Origin: Geothrix sp. SG200
GTDB taxonomy: Bacteria > Acidobacteriota > Holophagae > Holophagales > Holophagaceae
Reading direction: 5' to 3'
Assembly: GCF_022808935.1 (NCBI RefSeq)
Contig: NZ_JAKZFR010000001.1
Coordinates: forward strand, 186,001-250,000
Length of the DNA stretch: 64,000 nucleotides
A program made the position numbers and the translations under genes. How positions within the stretch are numbered: the stretch's first letter is position 1; every line of letters begins with the position of its first letter. The notes beneath the pieces are model-generated. The model searched no databases and was not told the DNA's origin. It worked only from the letters and a program-made list of their open reading frames with translations. Below are positions 24,162 to 32,037 of this stretch, in pieces.

Positions 24162-24896
24162 GTGGGAAGGCCCTTCGTCCGTCCGCTCCTGGTCTGGACC
24201 TTCGGCGCCATGATGCTGGCGCTGGCCGTCTGCCTCTGCTTCCTCCTGGCGCCCTTCCTCGGCGGCCCGCGCGCCTTCTGGATCGTGGCGCCGTGGTACA
24301 TCCGCGGGACCGCGGAAGCCTTCGGCATCCGGCGCGAGTTGGAGGGTTGGGACAGCCTGCCGGAGGACCTGCGCACGGGCCGGCGGCCCGGCGTGTTCAT
24401 CGGGAATCACACCTCGCTCTTCGATCCGCCCCTGATGATCTCCACGCTGCCCTGCCGCCCCGTCTTCGTGGCCAAGCGGGAGCTGGCGCGGGTGCCCTTC
24501 CTGGGCTGGGTGATCTGGCTGGCGGACTTCATCTTCATCGACCGCCGCGACCGCGCCGCCGCCATGGCGAGCTTGGCCGAAGCCGCCGTGCGCATCCGCG
24601 CGGGCCAGGCCATCGTGGCCTTCCCCGAGGGCACCCGCAGCCGCGATGGAAGCCTGCTCCCCTTCAAGAAGGGCGCCTTCGCCCTGGCCTTCGAGGCCGG
24701 CGTGCCCGTGGTGCCCTTCGCCATCCACGGTGGTCCCGCGATCCTGCCCAAGGGCGCCTGGCGCGTGAAGGGCGGCCACTACCGCATCACCGTGGGGGTT
24801 CCCATGGAATCCAGCGCCTACGCAGATCCCGACGCCCTGCGGGAAGCCGCGAAATCGGCGGTACAAGGGCTATTGGAAAAGACGAAAAACATTTAA
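24162..24896 (+). CDS. plsC: 1-acyl-sn-glycerol-3-phosphate acyltransferase
   Basis: Transfers an acyl chain to lysophosphatidate in phospholipid synthesis. The 244-aa product has an N-terminal membrane anchor, the catalytic NHTSLFD motif (NHx4D, near residue 84) and the substrate motif FPEGTRSRDG near residue 155. The start is GTG. The coding end runs directly into an inverted-repeat element. Confidence 0.93.
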   Translation: MGRPFVRPLLVWTFGAMMLALAVCLCFLLAPFLGGPRAFWIVAPWYIRGTAEAFGIRRELEGWDSLPEDLRTGRRPGVFIGNHTSLFDPPLMISTLPCRPVFVAKRELARVPFLGWVIWLADFIFIDRRDRAAAMASLAEAAVRIRAGQAIVAFPEGTRSRDGSLLPFKKGAFALAFEAGVPVVPFAIHGGPAILPKGAWRVKGGHYRITVGVPMESSAYADPDALREAAKSAVQGLLEKTKNI

Positions 24897-25034
24897 CCGC
24901 AGAGAACGCAGAGGGCGCAGAGTGGGGCGGAGTCGGGCGTATTTCCAGGATCGGCTCAGGCATCAGGTCACCCGAACGCGGTACCTAACCTGCCATCACC
25001 CGCTTGTCTCTGCGCTCTCCGCGATCTCTGCGGT
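24896..25034. repeat. 139-bp MITE-like element with 27-bp inverted ends built of CGCAGAG units
   Basis: The left arm (24896-24922) carries CGCAGAG-type units at roughly 9-bp intervals. The right arm (25008-25034) is its reverse complement at 24 of 27 positions. The 85-bp centre has no convincing gene. Similar CGCAGAG-rich intergenic repeats are known in several bacterial phyla. It lies exactly between plsC and the convergent gene at 25045, and the first base is the last base of the plsC stop codon. Confidence 0.75.
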
Positions 25035-25044
25035 GAATGCCTTT

Positions 25045-25446
25045 TCAGTTCACGATCTTGATGCGCTGGGCCGGCCCCTGGGGGCGCTGGCGGTCCTTGG
25101 GGATGAAGAGAGTGCCGAGGATCGAGGCCACGACGCTGGTCACCAGGGCGCCGAAGAAGCCGGCCCAGAAGCCGCTGACGGTGAACTGGAGGCCCAGCCG
25201 CGCGGAGAGCGTGCCGGCCAGCCAGAACACCAGGCCGTTGATGACCAGGCTGAAGCAGCCGAGGGAGCAGGCCATGGGCACGAAGGCGATGACCTTCAGG
25301 AGGCTGCCCACCGTGGCGTTCAGGGCGGCCAGGATGACGGCCACGATGAGCAGGTCCAGGAAGGCGCCGTGGCCCAGGCCGGGCACGACGGCGCTGGCCA
25401 CCAGGAGCCCGATGGCGGAGAAGAGGAAGCGCAGCAGGGTGGTCAT
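25045..25446 (-). CDS. Phage-holin superfamily IV-like membrane protein
   Basis: A 133-aa protein with four hydrophobic segments and the family pattern L-x-x-L-I-V-A-V-I-L-A-L-N-A, as in the PF04020-type 4-TM membrane proteins often labelled holin. The label does not imply prophage; no phage genes adjoin it. The start overlaps the epsC stop (TGATG), so it is translationally coupled. Confidence 0.75.
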   Translation of the reverse strand: MTTLLRFLFSAIGLLVASAVVPGLGHGAFLDLLIVAVILAALNATVGSLLKVIAFVPMACSLGCFSLVINGLVFWLAGTLSARLGLQFTVSGFWAGFFGALVTSVVASILGTLFIPKDRQRPQGPAQRIKIVN

Positions 25447-26342
25447 CAGGGCATCCCGTCCTTCTCGTTGGCCTGGGTGATGACGCTGCCGGCGGGCACG
25501 CTGCGGGTGAGCCAGACGTTGCCGCCGATGGCAGAACCCCGGCCGATGGTGATGCGGCCCAGGACCGTGGCGTTGGAGTAGATGATCACGTCGTCTTCCA
25601 CCACGGGGTGGCGGGGGATGCCCTTCACGGGGTGCCCGCCGGCATCCAGGGGGAAGCTCTTGGCGCCCAGGGTCACGCCCTGGTAGAGGCGGACGTTGCG
25701 GCCGATGACGCAGGTCTCGCCGATGACGACGCCCGTGCCGTGGTCGATGAAGAACCGCTCGCCGATCTGCGCGCCAGGGTGGATGTCGATGCCGGTGAGG
25801 CTGTGGGCGTGCTCGGTGATCATGCGGGGCAGCAGGGGCACGCTCAGCTTCAGCAGCTCGTGGGCCAGGCGCTGGTTGGTGATGGCCAGCAGGCCCGGGT
25901 AGCTGAAGAGCACTTCGTCGGGACTGGTGGCGGCCGGATCGCCCTCGAAGCCGGCCTGGATGTCCGTGGCCAGGAGGCGGCGGACCTCCGGCAGCCGCGC
26001 CAGGAAGGCCCGGGCCAGGGTCAGGGCCCGTTCGGCGCAGTCGCCACAGGCGGGATCCGAGGCGGTCATCCCCCGTTGGATCTGGTCGGCGAGGCCGTGG
26101 AGCACACGGTCCATGCGGGCGCCCAGGTGGTAGCGCAGGGTTTCCGCGTTCAGTTCCGAGGCGCCGAAGTAGCCGGGGAAGAGCAGGGCCCGCATCTCCT
26201 CCACCAGCGCGGCCAGCGCGGTGCGCGACGGGAACTCCCGACAGCCCAGGGACATCTCCGTGAGGGCGGAGGAAGCCTCCGCCAGCGCCTCGACCACCGC
26301 GTGGAGGTCGGGCCGGTTCTCCAGGTGTCGCGTGCCGGGCAT
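25446..26342 (-). CDS. epsC: Serine O-acetyltransferase, EpsC type
   Basis: Makes O-acetylserine for cysteine synthesis. The 298-aa product ends in left-handed beta-helix hexapeptide repeats (DIHPGAQIGERFFIDHGTGVVIGETCVIG, catalytic His-Asp in the first), GAKSFPLD and HPVVEDDVIIYSNATVLG. The longer N-terminal helical domain is typical of the EpsC branch. The ATG at 26342 has GGAG six bases upstream; an in-frame upstream ATG at 26396 is less likely. Confidence 0.92.
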   Translation of the reverse strand: MPGTRHLENRPDLHAVVEALAEASSALTEMSLGCREFPSRTALAALVEEMRALLFPGYFGASELNAETLRYHLGARMDRVLHGLADQIQRGMTASDPACGDCAERALTLARAFLARLPEVRRLLATDIQAGFEGDPAATSPDEVLFSYPGLLAITNQRLAHELLKLSVPLLPRMITEHAHSLTGIDIHPGAQIGERFFIDHGTGVVIGETCVIGRNVRLYQGVTLGAKSFPLDAGGHPVKGIPRHPVVEDDVIIYSNATVLGRITIGRGSAIGGNVWLTRSVPAGSVITQANEKDGMP

Positions 26343-26400
26343 GGGTTCTCCAGGATCCGTCCGGACCGGGAAGGTCCGGTTGGATAAGGATGCCATGCGC

Positions 26401-27483
26401 CTAGTCACGCACGTAGTGGCAGGTGTAGCCGCCCGGGTGCTTGATCAGGTAGTCCTGGTGGTATTCCTCGGCCTTCCACCACGGGCCGGCGGGCGTGATC
26501 TCCGTGACGACGGGGCGCTTCCACTTGCCGCTGGCGTCCACCTCGGCCTTCACCCGCTCGGCGGTCTGCCGCTGGGCCTCGCTGTGATAGAAGATCGCGC
26601 TGCGGTACGAGGTGCCCACGTCGTTGCCCTGGCGGTTGAGCGTGGTGGGGTCGTGCATGCGGAAGAAGAAGCGCAGCAGCGCCTCGAAGGTGGTCTTCGT
26701 AGGGTCGAAGCGGATCTGGACGGCTTCGGCGTGGCCCTCGTGGTGCTCGTAGGTGGCGTTGGGCACCTTTCCGCCGGTGTAGCCCACCTCGATGGCGAGG
26801 ACGCCGGGCTGCTTCCGCAGCAGGTCCTCCATGCCCCAGAAGCAGCCGCCGGCCAGGGTGGCGATCTCCTCGGCCGAACCCGTCTTCGGGGTGGGTGCGG
26901 CCTTGGCCGTCCGCCCGAATAGGGGCAGGAAGCGGCCGAGGCCCTCCTGCTCCAGGTCGTCCACGGGCACGAAGCGCAGGGAGGCGGAGTTGATGCAGTA
27001 GCGAAGGCCGCCCTTGTCGCGGGGACCGTCGTCGAACACATGGCCCAGGTGGGAGTCGGCGCCCTTGGACCGCACTTCCGTGCGGATCATGCCGTGGGAG
27101 GTGTCGCGGTTCTCCACCACCTCATCGGCGGCCAGGGGCTTCGAGAAGCTGGGCCAGCCGCACGCCGAGTCGAACTTGTCCTTGGAGGAGAAGAGCGGCT
27201 CGCCGCTCACCACGTCCACGTAGACCCCCTCCCGGTGGTCGTTCCAGAAGGCGTTCTGGAAGGGCGGCTCGGTGCCGGCTTCCTGGGTGACGTGGTACTG
27301 CATGGGCGTGAGCTTCTTCCTGAGCACGTCCTGGCTGGGCTTCTCGGGTGCGTTCACCTTCACCTCGCGATCAATCTGAGTCATCTGCCCGAATGCCGGC
27401 TCGTGGCGGGGAAGAGCCAGCGCCGCCCCAGCGGCAAGCACCACCGTCCCGGCCATGGCCAGCCAAATCTTCCCGCTCGACAT
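26401..27483 (-). CDS. msrAB: Exported MsrB-MsrA methionine sulfoxide reductase fusion
   Basis: A 360-aa bifunctional repair enzyme with an N-terminal signal/anchor ([20 protein letters not shown]). The MsrB domain (about 45-175) has [16 protein letters not shown] and catalytic Cys in [11 protein letters not shown]. The MsrA domain (about 205-355) has GGCFWGMED and GYTGG. Order is B then A, the reverse of PilB-type fusions. The MsrB zinc cysteines are missing (the two CxxC positions read V-x-x-G and S-x-x-A), so it is the zinc-free kind. It reduces oxidised Met in periplasmic proteins, and a thioredoxin-like electron donor must exist elsewhere. Confidence 0.92.
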   Translation of the reverse strand: MSSGKIWLAMAGTVVLAAGAALALPRHEPAFGQMTQIDREVKVNAPEKPSQDVLRKKLTPMQYHVTQEAGTEPPFQNAFWNDHREGVYVDVVSGEPLFSSKDKFDSACGWPSFSKPLAADEVVENRDTSHGMIRTEVRSKGADSHLGHVFDDGPRDKGGLRYCINSASLRFVPVDDLEQEGLGRFLPLFGRTAKAAPTPKTGSAEEIATLAGGCFWGMEDLLRKQPGVLAIEVGYTGGKVPNATYEHHEGHAEAVQIRFDPTKTTFEALLRFFFRMHDPTTLNRQGNDVGTSYRSAIFYHSEAQRQTAERVKAEVDASGKWKRPVVTEITPAGPWWKAEEYHQDYLIKHPGGYTCHYVRD

Positions 27484-27576
27484 GGATGGCTCCTCCAGAT
27501 GCAGAGTTGGATGCCGGCGGGGGGCCGGGCGTTCCGCCCGCGAAGGGCGTGGGGGACAATGGGGCCGGAGGCGCCC

Positions 27577-28242
27577 ATGCGGTTCATCTTCGAGCAGATC
27601 AAGGTGGGCGGGGACCGCAACTTCGGCTATCTCCTGGGCGATCGGGAAGCCGGTGAGGGCGTCCTGGTGGATCCGTCCTACGACCCCGGCGCCCTGGTGG
27701 CCCGGGCCACGGCCCAGGGACTGCGGATCACGGCCATCCTCAACACCCACGGGCACGCGGACCACAGCAACGGCAACGGCGGGGCCCAGGCGCTCACCGG
27801 GGCCCCCGTGCTCGGAGGCCCCGGCCATCCCGGCCCCCTGGACCGGGTGCTGAAGGACGGCGAGCGCGTCCCCTTCGGCGCCTGGCGCCTGGGCGTGTGG
27901 CACGTGCCCGGCCACTGCCCGGACCACCTGGCCTTCCTGACCGAGGGCCTGCCCGGCGACCTGGCGGCAGGGCTCACCGGCGACCTCCTCTTCGTGGGGA
28001 AGGTGGGCGGCACACCGGACGACCGGGACGCCCGCACCGAGTGGGACAGCCTCCAGCGCCTGCTGCGCGAGTGGCCCGCCCACACGACGATCTGGCCTGG
28101 CCACGACTACGGCGCCCGGCCCAGCTCCACCTTGGCCTGGGAGCGCGAGGCCAACCCCTTCCTCCGCTGCCCCGACGTGGTGGCCTTCATCCGCCTCAAG
28201 GCGGAGTGGCCCGCCTTCAAGGCGATGTACGGGCTGCGCTGA
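27577..28242 (+). CDS. MBL-fold hydrolase, glyoxalase II-like
   Basis: A 221-aa metallo-beta-lactamase-fold enzyme with the THGHADH metal motif near residue 53, a second His in GHCPDHLAF, a metal-bridging Asp in [12 protein letters not shown], and PGHDYG. It most resembles hydroxyacylglutathione hydrolase and persulfide dioxygenase relatives. Which of these it is cannot be settled. The ATG at 27577 follows GGAG. It diverges from msrAB. Confidence 0.82.
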   Translation: MRFIFEQIKVGGDRNFGYLLGDREAGEGVLVDPSYDPGALVARATAQGLRITAILNTHGHADHSNGNGGAQALTGAPVLGGPGHPGPLDRVLKDGERVPFGAWRLGVWHVPGHCPDHLAFLTEGLPGDLAAGLTGDLLFVGKVGGTPDDRDARTEWDSLQRLLREWPAHTTIWPGHDYGARPSSTLAWEREANPFLRCPDVVAFIRLKAEWPAFKAMYGLR

Positions 28243-28284
28243 GCGGCCAAGGCGAGAGGGACAGGCCGGCCAGGGCAGGCGCGG

Positions 28285-28923
28285 CTAGGCGGCGTGTCGC
28301 CGTTCCACCGCCAGGCGGATGGCCAATCCGGTGAGGACGAACCCCATGAAGTAGCGCTGCGCCGACAGCCAGAGCGGGTTGCGGCCGAACCAGGCTGCCA
28401 GCCGGGCGGCGGAGAGCGCGATGGCGAGGTTGACCGAGAAGCTGACGGCGATCTGTGTAAGGCCCAGGGTGATGCTCTGCGTGAAGATGGAGCCATGCGC
28501 CGCAGAGACGAACTGGGGGAACACCGAGAGATAGAACATGGCGATTTTGGGGTTCAGCAGGTTCGTGAGGAATCCCATGGCGAACAGCCGGGAAGGTGGA
28601 TCCGCCGGCAGGGACTTGGCCTCGAAGGGGGAGCGGGCTCCGGGGCGGACCGCCTGCCAGGACAGCCACAGGAGGTAGGCCGCGCCAGCCCACTTGAGCA
28701 CCTCGTAGGCCAGCGGGACGGCCAGGAAGAGCGTCGTCAGCCCCACGGCGGCGGAGAACATGTGGACCAGGAAGCCCGCGATGACCCCAAGAAGGGAGAT
28801 GACCCCCGCCTTGCGGCCCTGGCAGATCGAGCGTGAGATCAGGTAGATCATGTTGGGCCCAGGGCTGAGCACCATGAGCAGCGCGGCACCGGCGAACAGG
28901 ACGAGCTCTTTGGGAGGGACCAA
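28285..28923 (-). CDS. LysE/RhtB-family amino-acid exporter
   Basis: A 212-aa membrane protein with six segments and the family opening FAGAALLMVLSPGPNMIYL. It exports amino acids or similar small metabolites in known relatives. The start appears to be TTG at 28923, with AGGAG eight bases upstream; no ATG or GTG fits. It diverges from a nitroreductase gene across 167 bp containing the palindrome TGTATATACA. Confidence 0.85.
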   Translation of the reverse strand: MVPPKELVLFAGAALLMVLSPGPNMIYLISRSICQGRKAGVISLLGVIAGFLVHMFSAAVGLTTLFLAVPLAYEVLKWAGAAYLLWLSWQAVRPGARSPFEAKSLPADPPSRLFAMGFLTNLLNPKIAMFYLSVFPQFVSAAHGSIFTQSITLGLTQIAVSFSVNLAIALSAARLAAWFGRNPLWLSAQRYFMGFVLTGLAIRLAVERRHAA

Positions 28924-28969
28924 TCGACGCTCCTGGAGGATGGGACGGACAGAACCGATTGATGTTGAT

Positions 28970-28979
28970 TGTATATACA
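28970..28979. promoter_or_regulatory. TGTATATACA palindrome in a divergent AT-rich promoter region
   Basis: A perfect 10-bp palindrome in the AT-rich island between the LysE-type exporter (minus) and nitroreductase (plus) genes. It may be a regulator site, since GntR- and Fur-type proteins bind such motifs, or just part of a promoter. No regulator gene is adjacent. Confidence 0.35.
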
Positions 28980-29090
28980 GGCGAATGCCTGGCCAGGAAT
29001 CGGATCGAGGATGATGTAGTGGAGGGATCGGCGTTCGAGCCGCACGAGCCCCACCCGCGCCGCCGGACGCTTCCCAGAAGGATCAATCCC

Positions 29091-29804
29091 GTGAACCTGT
29101 TCGACGAACCCAGTGAGGTCCACACCGCCGCGGTCGATGCCGCCATCACCAGCCGCCGCTCCATCCGCGCCTTCCTTCCCACGCCCGTGCCCCGGGCCCT
29201 GGTGGAGGACATCCTGCGCGTGGCGTCCCGGGCGCCTTCGGGCACCAACATCCAGCCTTGGCAGGTCCACGTGCTGACGGGCGCGGCCAAGCAGCGCCTT
29301 TCCGCACGCATCCTCGCCATCTACGGGGATCCCGCCGAGCGGGCGAAGCACGAGCACGAATACGAGTACTACCCGAAGGAGTGGGCCTCGCCCTACCTCG
29401 ACCGGCGGCGCAAGGTGGGCTGGGACCTCTATGGCCTCCTCGGCATCGAGAAGACCGACAAGGCCCGCATGCACGAGCAGCACGGCCGCAACTACCGGTT
29501 CTTCGACGCGCCCGTGGGCCTGATCTTCAGCATCGACCGGATCATGCAGGTGGGCAGCTGGCTGGACTACGGCATGTTCCTCCAGAGCGTGATGGTCGCC
29601 GCCCGGGCCCGGGGCCTGCACACCTGCCCCCAGGCGGCCTTCACCCAGTTCCACCGCGTCATCGCCGAGGAGCTGGCCTTCCGGCCCGACCAGATGCTGG
29701 TCTGCGGCATGGCGCTCGGCTACGCCGACCCGGAGGCCGTGGAGAACCGCCTGGAGACCGAGCGTGCCCCGGTCTCCGAGTTCGCGCGGTTCCTGGAGGA
29801 CTAG
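29091..29804 (+). CDS. Nitroreductase-family FMN oxidoreductase
   Basis: A 237-aa protein with the FMN phosphate-binding pattern SRRSIRAF (near residue 25), RAPSGTNIQPWQVHV near residue 50 and the family C-terminal segment GMALGYADPEAVENR. It resembles NAD(P)H-dependent nitroreductases acting on nitro-aromatics or quinones. The GTG at 29091 follows an AGAAGGA site; the longer frame to 28959 is not supported. Confidence 0.87.
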   Translation: MNLFDEPSEVHTAAVDAAITSRRSIRAFLPTPVPRALVEDILRVASRAPSGTNIQPWQVHVLTGAAKQRLSARILAIYGDPAERAKHEHEYEYYPKEWASPYLDRRRKVGWDLYGLLGIEKTDKARMHEQHGRNYRFFDAPVGLIFSIDRIMQVGSWLDYGMFLQSVMVAARARGLHTCPQAAFTQFHRVIAEELAFRPDQMLVCGMALGYADPEAVENRLETERAPVSEFARFLED

Positions 29805-29808
29805 GCCC

Positions 29809-30042
29809 TCAGCCCCCGCCCACCAGGGGGAAGAGGGCCAGGGTGTCGCGCTCGCTCAAGGGATGGTCCAGGGGCGCGTGCTGGCCGTTCACCATGACGA
29901 TGCCCATCTCGCCCAGGCGGAAGCCCAGCCCGAGGATGACGTCGCGGCAGGCTGTGCCCGGCGGGAACTGGTGGTCGGCCTCCTTGAACCGGCCATGGCG
30001 GAAGTGGGCGAAGAGCTTGATGGTGACGGTGATCGGCGCCAC
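29809..30042 (-). CDS. MoaD/ThiS-family sulfur carrier for the AOR cofactor
   Basis: A 77-aa ubiquitin-like protein ending in Gly-Gly-Gly, as required for thiocarboxylate formation, with a MoaD-like ending LALFPLVGGG. It begins at GTG two nucleotides after the AOR stop, so it is co-translated with it. Tungsten- and molybdenum-pterin enzymes of the AOR family are often paired with their own MoaD homologue. The partner MoaE is not visible. Confidence 0.82.
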   Translation of the reverse strand: MAPITVTIKLFAHFRHGRFKEADHQFPPGTACRDVILGLGFRLGEMGIVMVNGQHAPLDHPLSERDTLALFPLVGGG

Positions 30043-30043
30043 C

Positions 30044-31774
30044 TCAGAAATCCCAGAAGGCGTCGATCTCCTCGTTCGTGAAGTCCCACACGGCCTGGTG
30101 GGGCGACACGGGGTCCGAGCAGAAGAACTCCGGCAGGCGGTCATCGGCGCTGGTCAGGCCGGCCGCCAGGTTGAAGGCGCGCTCGAGCTTCAACACGGAC
30201 TTGCCCAGGCCCGTGACGTCCTCGCCAGTCAGCTTCGCGCCGAAGCGGGCGTTGATCATGCCGATCAGGGCCGGCAGGCACTCGGGGATGTCCAGGGCCG
30301 GGAAGGCGATGAAGATGCACATGCCCGTGGAATCCACGGCGGCGGTGGCGATCTGGAGGTTCCGGGAGAGCTCGACCTGCCCTTCCTTCTTCAGCGGGTC
30401 CACCTGGCCGCCCACGTTGAGGATGTTGGTGGCGATGGTGTAGCCCGCGGTGTGGTCCGCGCCCATGGGGCTGGTGCAGTAGGTGATGCCGATGCCCTTG
30501 ACCGAGCGGGGGTCGTAGGCCGGGATGGCCTGGTTCTTCACCACGGGCACCCGGGTGACGCCGTAGGTGCGGCCCACGGCGCCCGCGCCGGAGCCGATCA
30601 CGCGGCCCAGGGCCGTGCCCTTGCCGACCTCCTCGCGCAGGATGCGGACCACTTCCTTGCCGTCGCCCCAGGGGAGGATGCCCGCCTCCATGGCCACGCC
30701 GAAGGCCACGGCGGTCTCGATGGAGTCGAGGCCGAGGTCGTCCATGACGCTGTCCGCCAGGGCGATGTCGTCCAGCTCCTTGATGAGGCAGTTGGCGCCC
30801 AGGCCCCAGATGGTCTCGTACTCGAAGCCGGAGGTCAGGTACTGGCCTTCCTTGTCGTGGTAGACCTGCGAGCACTGGATGACGCAGCCCGCGTGGCAGC
30901 CGTGCCGGGGCTTGCCCCCGCGGGCCACGATGGTGTCGTGCATGGTCTCGCCGCAGATCTGCTCGTGCCCGTCGAACTGCCCGTGGGTGAAGTTGCGGGT
31001 GGGCAGGCCGCCGGCCTCGTGGAGGATGTTGACCAGCACGTTCGTGCCGTAGGTGGGGAGGCCCTGGCCGCTCACGGGATGGTCCATGAGGGCCTTCGTG
31101 AAGACGCAGGAGGCAGCCTTGAAGGCCTCGGGATCCGCGATCTGGATGCCGGGAGCGCCCTCGTCGTCGATGGCGATGAACTTGATGCGCTTGGAGCCCA
31201 TGACGGCGCCGAGGCCGCCGCGGCCGTGGCTGCGGATCTTGCCCGAGGGATCCTTCACCGAGATGTTCGCCGAGGTGAGCTTCATCTCGCCCGCGGGGCC
31301 GATGGCGATCACGCCGGTCTTCTTGCCCAGCAGCGCCTGGAGGGCGTCGATGACGGCGAAGTTGCCCAGGCCCAGGAGCCCGCGCTCCTCCTCGATGGTG
31401 ACACCGTCCTTGCCGACCTTGAGCGCGTACCAGCCCTCGCCCGGGGGCACGCCTTCGACGATGAGGGCCTTGATGCCGAGCCGGGCGAACATCTGGGCCG
31501 CCGTGCCGCCCACGTTGCTCTCCTTGATGCCCCCCGTCAGCGGGCTCTTGGCGCCGGCGGAGAGCCGGCCCGAGTTGGAGGCCGCCGTGCCCGACAGCAG
31601 GCCGGGCGCGAAGACCAGCTTGTTGTGGGGCCCGAGGGCGTGGCAGGCGGGCGGGACCTCCTTCGCCACGATGGTCGACGTGAGGGCCCGGCCCCCCAGG
31701 CCGGCCCACTCGGCGGGCGTCTCCTCGACCCGGGTGGTCAAGTCGGTCATGTTCACGCGCAGGATCTTGTCCAT
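30044..31774 (-). CDS. aor: Aldehyde:ferredoxin oxidoreductase, tungstopterin family
   Basis: A 576-aa cytoplasmic enzyme that oxidises aldehydes to acids (or the reverse) with ferredoxin. Visible hallmarks include the N-terminal WAGLGGRALTSTIV and SGRLSAGAKSPLTGG pterin-binding region, RSHGRGGLGAVMGSKRIK, and a Cys cluster (HGCHAGCVIQCSQ) for the 4Fe-4S centre, with a fourth Cys nearer the C-terminus. The start at 31774 follows a purine-rich AAGGGG site. It sits behind a predicted -24/-12 promoter and is paired with a MoaD-like protein downstream and a sigma-54 activator across the intergenic region. Confidence 0.93.
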   Translation of the reverse strand: MDKILRVNMTDLTTRVEETPAEWAGLGGRALTSTIVAKEVPPACHALGPHNKLVFAPGLLSGTAASNSGRLSAGAKSPLTGGIKESNVGGTAAQMFARLGIKALIVEGVPPGEGWYALKVGKDGVTIEEERGLLGLGNFAVIDALQALLGKKTGVIAIGPAGEMKLTSANISVKDPSGKIRSHGRGGLGAVMGSKRIKFIAIDDEGAPGIQIADPEAFKAASCVFTKALMDHPVSGQGLPTYGTNVLVNILHEAGGLPTRNFTHGQFDGHEQICGETMHDTIVARGGKPRHGCHAGCVIQCSQVYHDKEGQYLTSGFEYETIWGLGANCLIKELDDIALADSVMDDLGLDSIETAVAFGVAMEAGILPWGDGKEVVRILREEVGKGTALGRVIGSGAGAVGRTYGVTRVPVVKNQAIPAYDPRSVKGIGITYCTSPMGADHTAGYTIATNILNVGGQVDPLKKEGQVELSRNLQIATAAVDSTGMCIFIAFPALDIPECLPALIGMINARFGAKLTGEDVTGLGKSVLKLERAFNLAAGLTSADDRLPEFFCSDPVSPHQAVWDFTNEEIDAFWDF

Positions 31775-31813
31775 GGTGGATTCCCCTTGAGGGTTCGGGT
31801 TGATTCCCGACCA

Positions 31814-31830
31814 AGGCAGGAGGTGTGCCG
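31814..31830 (-). promoter_or_regulatory. Sigma-54 (-24/-12) promoter of the aor operon
   Basis: On the minus strand CGGCACACCTCCTGCCT has GG (31829-31828), ten bases, then GC (31817-31816), close to TGGCACG-N4-TTGC. The predicted start near 31804 gives a 30-nt leader before aor. A sigma-54 activator is encoded divergently about 200 bp away. Confidence 0.7.
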
Positions 31831-31973
31831 GGAGCCCGAGGCCGGAAGTCATTCACGACATGGACATCCACGAAGCTCGGCCCTCCTGGGCGAAGATGGG
31901 AAAAAAGACGAGCCGGGTTCCCCTGGGGCCCTCGCCTGCCTTTGTGCTGAAACGTTACTTATTGATCTTTTAT

Positions 31974-31993
31974 GTATCGAATTGCTACGATAC
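31974..31993. promoter_or_regulatory. GTATCG-N8-CGATAC inverted repeat, putative enhancer for aor
   Basis: Six-bp arms lie 145-165 bp upstream of the aor -24 element. They overlap a possible sigma-70 promoter (TTGATC, 18 bp, TACGAT) of the divergent activator gene. This is the right position to activate aor and control the regulator at once. Confidence 0.5.
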
Positions 31994-32037
31994 TGGAACA
32001 GTTCGGCGCGGTTCCGGGACCGGCCTCTGGAGGGGCC

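Noticed and set aside
25045-25446. Prophage remnant because of the holin-like label
   Set aside because: The family is an ordinary 4-TM membrane protein, and no phage gene lies nearby.
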